A stretch of DNA of 23,993 nt, taken from assembly GCA_022496185.1 (NCBI GenBank), contig WTXG01000426.1:1-23993 (forward strand), in the 5' to 3' direction. A model generated the notes under the pieces. It was given only the letters and a program-made list of their open reading frames with translations. It did no database searches and was not told where the DNA came from. The translations under genes and the position numbers were made by a program. This DNA is from Multifurca ochricompacta (taxonomy: Eukaryota > Basidiomycota > Agaricomycetes > Russulales > Russulaceae). This document shows positions 16,346 through 23,993 of this stretch, one piece after another (within the stretch, counting starts at the first letter, position 1; each line of letters starts with the position of its first letter).

Positions 16346-19300
16346 ATGTCAGGGGGCAATGCCTCCAACCTGCTGTCAGTGTCCCTGGGACCCTCCGGGC
16401 CATCGACTGAACTGAATCCCTCCCCTGGGGTGACCCCTCAGGTAACACCTGCTACTGCCTACAAGCCCCCTCCCCGTGCAGGGGGCCTCTCCCTCAACCA
16501 TGGGGTGCTGAACCCCCTTGATATGCCACCCGACCAGCACCAGGTCAATGTGGCTGATACCATTACTCAGCCCATGATTTATGACACCCTCAGCCTTGCT
16601 GACCCTGCCTTAGGCTTGGTTATGGAGGAGACCGCAGGCAATGCACATGCTGCCCTCCAGCGCACTAGACACTACTCAATTTTACGAGTATCAGAGGCCC
16701 TTATGGGGTACTCCCTATACTACTGGGCTGCGGACTTCTGTCAGGAATCCACCACCACCCTCCCTCTCCACAAAGACCAGCCCTCCAGGGCTGCAACCAC
16801 AATTGCCGCACTGCTTGATGCTGGCATACACCGCTCTGGTGAGGAAGAGGTCCTTGCCATCGGGTTGGAGCCCCCTGCATGGGGCAGATTGGTCCGAGGT
16901 CTCCTCGCATCATTAACCCGGGGAGCACTGCGCTCCCCTAACCTACGTTCCCTTCTTGACTATCATGAAGGTGAGTACACGGACTCTGTCTCCCTAGCCC
17001 GTGGGATCCCCACACCTGCCACACCACTACAACACATTGTAATGATGCTGCAACAGCTCCTTATGGCCTTCTCGTCTTCCAACCGAGATGATCCCACAGC
17101 CTACTCTGCAGCCATAGAGGCTGAGGCACACACCCATGTTGTCACAGCCATCCGAGCAGAAATTGATCTCCAGCTGCTTAACAGTGGCTTCCGTGCAGCA
17201 GCCACCTCTGCTGCTGAGAATGCCCTCCTCCAGGATGTTGAACTAGAAGTCCATTCAACCCAGCCAGCCCTTGAAGCCAAGATCCGCGCTGCCCTTGAAC
17301 AAGAAATCCATACTGAGGTCTCACAAGATGTTGCCCAGTGGTGCATCAAGTACTCCGCACAGCACCATGCACGCGCACAGGCTGAGATTGACGCCATAGT
17401 CATCTCACCCCTCCCTGGCCTTGACTCTGAACGCACCCCACGCTCCTTAAAGAAGAAGCACCACACAGTACCACATGAGTCCCCCACCACCCCCACACGC
17501 TCCCGTGCCTCGTCACGGGCCAGTGGCCAACCCTACCCCCGTGGTCGTCATCATGTGCCCGTGTGGACCTGAACGCCACAGACACACGGCCCAACCCCCT
17601 GCTGTCCCCCCTTCTCAATCCACTGAGGCACCAATGGAGGTGTCCCCAGACTCCCCCCCGGTTGACTCCCAGCCTCTCTTCAGGGATGCATCACACCCCA
17701 TGTTCGATAAGGCGAACTATGGGATTGATGCCTCTGTGCACAAACCAGAGGAGGAAATGCCTGGCCCTGATGAGCCCCCTCCCTCCTCTCTGTCCTACTC
17801 TACTGACCCTGCCCCAGCCCTGGCCATGCAGGCCCCTGCACCACTGCCTCCCACAGACCCCCTTGACCGCATTGCAGCCACTTTGGCCCAGATTGTTGAG
17901 CGGCTCAACCGCTTGGAACAGGGTGCGCCCCAACCCCCAGTGCTGACTGCCCGCACACCACATGCACGACAGTTGGACTCCGCAGCATTAGCCATGACCC
18001 CCAGGGCCCCCCAGTGTCTGGCCCACAGGGTGCGACACCCACAGGCCCTTTCTGTGTCACCACCCCTGCTACAATGGCCCAACAACTACGAGCCCTCACC
18101 TTTGCCCAGGCTGCCACCAAGGCCCAAGGGCGCCAAATTTCAGGAAGACCCAATCCACGCGCCCCAGCTGCTGCCTCCACCGCCCTCACCCAGGCCCCAC
18201 CAGTGGCCCACACCACAGATGTTACAGTCCTACTCCCACCCTCCCTCCCAACTGTGCTGAACGTGGCCTTGCGCCCATCCCAGAGCTAGTCCTTATTGCA
18301 CAACAAGCACTTCAACGCATCACTGCTGGTGCACCCACCTTTTGGGGGGTAGATGGTCAGTTGGCCTGGGTAATTCACAGGGCAACTTTATCTTCACCTT
18401 CGCAGGCAAGCACGCCTTTCTGACTCTGCTCCCCTTTGAGTCTGCTCTTACCAAGTCATTCCCTGGTGGCTCCCTTGTCCCCACTCGGGGCTGGGAGTGG
18501 TTCCAGCTACGGGATGTCTATGTCTCCCAAGGTGATGGTGTCATCTTCTCCAATGAGATCTTGTGGACAGAGTTGTGCTGCAATGGCCCATTTACACAAG
18601 CACTCTTCCCTTCCCCACCTCGATGGCAGGCTGATGCAGCCAACATCAAGACACCATGCTCTACAGCTGTCTTTGCCCTCCATGGGCTCACCAAAGCAGA
18701 AGTTGCAACACTGTTGCGCACCCCCATCTACATGTTTGGTAGGGCAGTGAAGCTTGTTCACTCTGGTGCAGCCCCCAGCCTCATCCAATGTGGCCGCTGC
18801 CACATGCTTGGCCACCGCACCACCCAACGAAATCGCCGCAGTGGTAAACTTATGTGCCCCCAGCCCACGACCAAGCCAAAGTGTTACAAATGTGGAGGTG
18901 CCCACCCCTTTGACCAGCATGTCACCCACTGTGCAGGGACACATGTGGTTGCTGGCCAATGTAACTGCCAATTCCACTGCCTCCTGTGCAACAACTTCAG
19001 CCACAATGCCCGATCGACCAACTGCCCACTCCGTGGCCCTTTCACACCTCCCCCCCTTTGTGATCAGCCTGCTGGCCAGACTCGCAATGCCTCTCCACCT
19101 GCACCCGTTGGTGCCTCACAACCTTTGACTCAGCAGCCCATCATGGCTGCCACCCCCTCTGTCCCCTCCTTGCTGGCTGCTAGCCCTGTTGCGCCCACAC
19201 TGACTGCTCCCGCTGGGCTGGCATCGCAGGCTGTAACAGAGGCTACACAGCCTCATCGGGATCAGATGGAGATGGGTGGCTTTACTATGCAGGAGCGCCC

Positions 19301-19792
19301 CCCACTTACCCATGCCCCCCGAGGGTGTATATCTACATCCAAAACACGTCAGCCACCTGTGTCCATGGTGATTCCTGGTACGTCTGTTATTTGCTTCGAG
19401 GAAGTCCCTCTTTGTCTGCTCCCCCACCAGTGCATGATACTATGGACCAGCCAATGATGGCAACCCCCATCCAATCCACTGCCCCCATCCCCCACACCCA
19501 AGTGGCATGGGCTGCCGCCCTTCTCACCACCGACTCCAAGACACTCAATACCCTTGGTCTTAGCCACCTCCGCTTTGCCTGTGATACACACCCTGATCGT
19601 GCCCGCAATGTCAACCTCATTTTCCTTGACAAACTCCTTGGTGGCACTGGTATGTGTGATGTGCTGAAGTCAAAGATTGACTCCTCCCTAGGGGATTCCA
19701 ACATACTTGTTGGCCACTGTAACCTAGCAGCCTACGACTTTGTTGACAACCCCCCTTCGGGATCCCAAGACCCCTTTTTCTATTATGTCTGA
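16346..19792 (+). pseudogene. LINE ORF1: Gag-like nucleic-acid-binding protein, frameshifted
   Basis: ORF1 starts at ATG 16346 (MSGGNASNLLSVSLGPSGPS) and reads to about 17570. It continues in another frame to about 18050, where DPLDRIAATLAQIVERLNRL could form a short coiled coil. It then moves through two more frames; near 18350 a run of six G appears to shift the frame into GRWSVGLGNSQGNFIFTFAG. Three zinc knuckles lie at about 18785-19030: CGRCHMLGH...C, CYKCGGAHPFDQH...C and CLLCNNFSHNARSTNC (CX2CX4HX6C). The first departs from the canonical spacing. The last frame, about 19400-19792, ends PSGSQDPFFYYV and stops at TGA 19790-19792. The product would coat the element RNA in a ribonucleoprotein. 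At least four frame changes make this copy non-functional. Confidence 0.85.
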
Positions 19793-22700
19793 TACAACCA
19801 TACTGACAATCAACATGCAGTGCAGCAATGTTAATATCCATGCTGTGCTCAATACTAACTCCACAGACCACATCATTCTGGTCCAAGAACCCTGGTTTGG
19901 CCACATTGGGGTGGCTCGCTCTGACCATGCCTTGGATGGTGTTGACACACTAGGTGCTGCACTCCACCCTTCCTGGCAGTTCTTCTATCCATCTCTACAG
20001 GCTGGCCAACGTGCCAAAACAATCTTGTATGTCCGCCGTTTCTCCCATCTGACTCACACATTCCTTTTAGTGCAACATTCTCTACTCGCCATGATCTAGT
20101 GGCCCACCCCTGCCTGCTCATGGGAGACCTCCGTGTTGGCACTCATGTGCTCTGCCTTCTCTCCTTCTACAATGATGTCTCAGACCCCACTGCCTTGGGG
20201 ACACTCCTTCAACTGGACCTTGGCCTCCACACTCCTTTACTCCTGGCGGGGGACTTCAATCTTCACCATCCCACCTGGTCCCCACCAGGCCTGCGAACCT
20301 CCTCCCTGGCACCAGCCTTTCTTGACTGGGTGGCTGACCAGGACCTCACCTTGGCCTCTGTCCCAGGGGTCATCACACGGCATGGCTCTGGTTCGACCCG
20401 CTCTAGCACTCTTGATCTTGTCTGGTCATCCCCACTCCTCACAGCCTCTGGTGCACTCAGCCCCGTCTCAGTGGACTGGTCTGCAGGCATCACCTCAGAT
20501 CATGCTGGCCTCCGCTTCCGCTGGTGCCATCAACTACTTGACACATCTCCTGCAACCCCTGTACACTCCTATGTCAAGGACCTTGACTCAAAAACACAGG
20601 TGGCATGGCTTGCCCACCTTGACATACTCCTGCCCCCTCTACGTGGCCTCCACTCCCCAGCTGACATCGATTCCCAGGCTGCTGCCATCATGACAGCCTT
20701 GACTGAGTCTGCTGACTGCTGGCTGGTGATCAAGACCTCCCCCTGTGCCAAACGTGCCCGCTGGTGGCGCCCTGCCTGCTCCCAGGCAGTCCATGCTCTC
20801 TGTGCCTCCCGATACCGGCCTGATGACCGCAAACGTGCCCAGTCAGCCCTCCATTCTGAAATACGAGCTGCCAAATGCGCTTGGGCCAATGAGGCCATCA
20901 ACACGCAAGGGGTATGGGCTGTTGCACAGTGGCGCCACCCCCGCTGTGTCTCGATGGTGCCAGCCATCCGCTCACCTTCCTCTGGTAACCTGCTTTGGGA
21001 CCGACACTCCATTGAGGATGTCCTTTTTGCCCGCTTCTTTGGTGATACTGACCACCCAGTCCCCACCCACTTCCATGATGACCCTGCCCCACTCCTGGAA
21101 CGCCCGTTCCACCCAATCTCAGAAGATGAAGTCTATGCCTTGCTTGCACGCACAGACTCAACCTCTGCCCCAGGCCTCTCCAAAATCTCCTGGCGTATCC
21201 TGAAGTGGGCCTGGGAGTCTATTGCCACACACCTGACGGACTTGTATAATGCATCAATTTGCTTGTCCCATGTCCCCTCCCTCTGGAAGAGCGCCCTCAC
21301 AGTTATCCTCCCCAAGCCAGACAAGCCTGACTACTCACTTGTGAAAGCTCACCGCCCAATCTCCCTGCTGGAGACCCTGGCAAAGCTCCTTGAAAAGGTA
21401 GTGGCCAAACGCCTCACAGCAGACATTGACCGGTTTCAGACACTCTCATCCACGCAGTTTGGTGCATGTGCACACAGCTGCTGCCTGGACTCAGCTTTCT
21501 CTCTGGTTCATGATGTTACCACTGCCCAGTCACGGGGCCTTGTCTGTGGTATAGTGCTCTTTGATGTCTCAGGATTCTTTGACCACGTACACCCATTGCG
21601 CTGTGCTGCAGTCCTCCAACGCCTTGGCCACAATCTCTCCCTTTGTTCATGGGTTCTGTCTTTCCTCACAGGCCGCTCTGCCTCATTGTCATTCAATGGG
21701 GTGACTGGCCCACCCCGACCCACATGCATTGGCACCCCTCAAGGCTCTCCACTGTCCCCAGTGCTGTCAACTCTCTACACCGCACCGCTCCTTGCACTTG
21801 CCTCTACCTGGGTAGGCTGCCGGCTCTCCATGTACATCGATGATGGCCTCCTGTTTGCTTGGGGTGCCACCTGGGACGATGTCACCACCTCCCTACGCCA
21901 CCACTACTCCTTGGCAATTGACTGGCTCTCACGCGCTGGCATGTCCGTAGACCCAGACAAGTCAGAGTGCCTTTTCTTCACTTGTGCCCACACCCGCAAT
22001 ATGCCCCCTGCTGGCATCTTCCTCTCCCAGCCCTCACATAGTACATACTACTATGTCAAGGCTGGGAACACAGTACGTTATTTGGGTTTCTTCTTTACTA
22101 AGAACCTTTCCTGGCGTCCCCACACAGAGATCATGTGCTGCTGTGCACGCGCTTCCCTCCGGGCCCTTCGTGTCCTGGGCAATTCTGAACGTGGCCTCTC
22201 CATGGCCCATTGGCGGTTACTCCTCAACGCAGTGTGCCTTCCAGTACTCTCATATGGCTCCCAGCTCTGGGTCCACTCCAAACAGGCCCTGGCCTCCTCA
22301 AACTCCTCCAAGGCGTGGCCAACCACATGGTGGTCACTGTCACTGGCTCCTTCCGCACAGCACCCAGGAAACCATTACATGAACTAGTGCGGCTCCTGCC
22401 GATGAAGCACTATATCCACAAGCTAGCAGACACAACATCTTTACGCTACGCCTCCCTTCCCCCTCTTTCCCAGCCTTCTCTTTGTCTTTGTGGGACTGCT
22501 GACTCCACTTTATGGCTGGCTGACACCCCTCTCACCAGGATTCTCCCCACCACTTGCCCCACCCACTTTGTGCCCTCGCAGCGCGGACCCCACCCCTTGC
22601 CTGCCCAGTGGACGTGCTTGCCCTCGCCCCTGGGAGCTTCCCTCCTGGGGTGCTCAAGTGACCCTCCTTGGGCCATGCCCCCCTCTGGAGCGCAAAGCCA

Positions 22701-23748
22701 CACTCAATGATCTCATCCAACAGCCACGCTCAACAGTGGCACTGGTTCACTGCTCTGCTGCCATGTCTGCACAGGGCAGATGTGATCATAAAGTCATGGG
22801 GGCTGCAGCCTCCACTATCATGGACTCCCGAGGTGAATGGTCAATGGGGTGGTGCCGCGGCACTGGGGTGGTTAGATCTGATGTGGAACTGTTTGGGCTG
22901 GCGCGGACCATGCGCTGGCTCTGCAATTTCTTCAGTGGGACTTCTCCTCCCCCTTCTCTCTTTGTGACTGCCTCCTCCTCCTCCTCCCTAGCTCTCCTTC
23001 GCTCCCGTGACCACCGGAAATTCACCGGTGACTTCGTTCTCTTTCAGTGTTCCCTTACTGACTTTCTCTCTCTTTTCCCTGACACTCAACTCACATTCAT
23101 GTGGGTCCCGGCAACAACAACCTACCGGGCTTCCTCCGAGGCCTCCAAGACTGCCAATCGAACCCGTGTATCTACACCCTTGGATGGACTTGACGAGCGA
23201 CCCTCCCCACTCAAGTGGCGTGCTCTCTCCCGCCTTCGCGCCTATGACAACTGGCGCAAAGAATGGCTCCGTGATCGCGCCCATGTGGCCCCATCCACTG
23301 ACCACCCACTGGACACAATTACTCCGCCTACTCCCTCTCCATTTGCCGCCCCCCAGATGGCTCTAACCACCCCCTCTGGTCTGTCGTGACCACTCCCCGG
23401 CCCACACCATTCAGCCGTCACACCTGTTCCACAGCAATGTGCATTGCCACTGGACATGCCTTTACTGCTGACTACACTACACGGTTCCACCCCACCCTCC
23501 CTGCTGCAGCCAGTGCCTGCCCATGCGATGACTCCACCCCTGCCACATTCAACCATGTGGTTCTTGATTGCCCACTGTATGCCCAAGAGCGGGTGACACA
23601 TGGCCTCACTCCCCGAGACCTGGGCAACCTCACCTGGCCCCAGGTCTTCAACTCCAAAAGACACGTCAAGTCCCTCCTGGCCTTCCTCCAAGACACACAG
23701 GCCTTCTTCAAGCCCATCTCGTCACGGAGGCTCCGAGAGCCAGACTAG
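19785..23748 (+). pseudogene. LINE ORF2: endonuclease, reverse transcriptase, RNase H-like and CCHC, frameshifted
   Basis: ATG 19785 opens MSDTTILTINMQCSNVNIHA with the endonuclease strand and ILVQEPWFG. A frameshift near 20070 leads into the longest frame (20099-22387): endonuclease motifs LLAGDFNLHHPTW (Asp codon 20252) and SDHAGL; RT motifs LPKPDKPDYS, HRPISLL, GIVLFDVSGFFDHV, GTPQGSPLSPVL, and MYIDDGLLFA with YIDD at 21833-21844. A shift near 22290 restores GLLKLLQGVANH...LHELVRLLP. The RNase H-like region follows in another frame (about 22690-23130: DVELFGLARTMRWL, TFMWVP), with the expected first Asp seemingly replaced (VHCSAA). A shift near 23350-23390 gives GHAFTADYTTRFHP and a CCHC knuckle CX1CX9HX4C (CPCDDSTPATFNHVVLDC). 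It stops at TAG 23746-23748. The normal role is target-primed reverse transcription in the nucleus. Confidence 0.92.
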
Positions 23749-23993
23749 GTTGAGTCAGTCCCTGGGCGACAGGTAAGTCCCCCTTATTTTGTCTCCCACA
23801 TGGCCAATGGTTTCCCCCTTCTTGCGCTACAAACCCCCCCCTATTAGTCTACACTGTCTTTTCCCTCTTGGGTTTTACTTTATGGCTTCACAGTCACTAC
23901 CCCTGTTCTATACTACAGTAGCTACATTGTCAAGTAGATGTAGCCGCGCGATTTGGTGCCATCCTGAAAGCACAATAAACTTGATTTCAAAAA
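23749..23993 (+). other. LINE 3' untranslated region, cut by the window edge
   Basis: The sequence is pyrimidine-rich, with AATAAA at about 23973-23978 followed by CTTGATTTCAAAAA at the last bases. The A-run is probably the beginning of the poly(A) tail of the LINE, but its length and the flanking target duplication cannot be seen. Confidence 0.6.

Larger units (their letters stand above)
16205..23993 (+). mobile_element. Non-LTR retrotransposon (LINE, probably Tad1-like), nearly full length but degenerate
   Basis: It has a leader of about 100 bp, a zinc-knuckle ORF1 (16346-19792), an overlapping ORF2 (19785-23748) with endonuclease, reverse transcriptase, RNase H-like region and CCHC, and about 245 bp of 3' sequence. 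AATAAA at about 23973 and the start of an A-run (CAAAAA) lie at the window edge. The 5' end is not fixed; it lies between the repeat at 16204 and the ORF1 start. The 3' end and any target duplication are outside the window. ORF1 and ORF2 both contain several frameshifts, so this copy cannot make its proteins. The sense strand is strikingly C-rich and poor in G and A compared with the neighbouring genes. Clade assignment to Tad1 rests on domain order (APE endonuclease, RT, RNase H) and on the fungal host. Confidence 0.9.

Noticed and set aside
16345..23748. LINE ORFs as intron-containing host genes
   Set aside because: Frame changes lack splice sites, and the encoded domains (zinc knuckles, endonuclease, RT, CCHC) are those of a non-LTR retrotransposon.

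Overview
The window looks like a TE-rich accessory segment of a basidiomycete genome, most likely an Agaricomycete. The evidence is a multi-exon STAND (NLR-like) gene with short GT-AG introns of 47-79 nt, a 12-exon S28 serine peptidase gene with short introns, and a mixture of Ty1/Copia, hAT and LINE elements. Nothing bacterial (operons, Shine-Dalgarno sites) is present.

Left part (1-5.7 kb). A coding exon may run off the left edge on the minus strand. Next comes a small foldback repeat and the C-terminal remnant of an aldo/keto reductase. That remnant is cut by a Ty1/Copia element at 446-2906 (minus strand) whose boundaries can be fixed to the base: TG...CA LTRs, 5-bp target duplication TAGGT, polypurine tract, and a primer-binding site matching the anticodon arm of initiator tRNA-Met. 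Its interior keeps only a frameshifted reverse transcriptase and a stub of RNase H. A candidate solo LTR follows at about 2911-3483. A non-autonomous hAT element at 4044-5503, with a perfect 8-bp duplication AATGTTAC and GC-rich subterminal repeats, contains a second large palindrome and separates two halves of what may have been a minus-strand gene.

Centre (6.1-9.7 kb). The one gene that appears intact is an eight-exon NLR-like gene of about 1055 codons: N-terminal Goodbye-type domain, NACHT NTPase, then about ten ankyrin repeats. Eight of these are nearly identical 99-bp units that differ at a few recurrent residues. This is the high-internal-conservation pattern known for fungal non-self-recognition receptors, and it is the most interesting object in the window. 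About 2.6 kb of mostly featureless DNA follows.

Right-centre (12.3-15.7 kb). A minus-strand S28 (prolyl carboxypeptidase-like) gene has every downstream splice junction in phase and retains its Asp and His. It has lost the nucleophile Ser (codon now Ile), carries a frameshift beside it, and lacks its N-terminal region. Its truncated 5' end abuts or overlaps an unrelated plus-strand ORF of unknown function, suggesting a rearrangement breakpoint near 14.65-14.70 kb.

Right part (16.2-24.0 kb). A nearly full-length but frameshifted non-LTR retrotransposon (probably Tad1-like) carries a zinc-knuckle ORF1 and an ORF2 with endonuclease, reverse transcriptase (YIDD), RNase H-like region and C-terminal CCHC. 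The ORFs overlap as ATGTCTGA. A repeat of about 75 bp just upstream of it is the inverted copy of one at the far left of the window.

The genes do not form a pathway. The picture is an immune-receptor-like gene surrounded by decayed genes and mobile elements.
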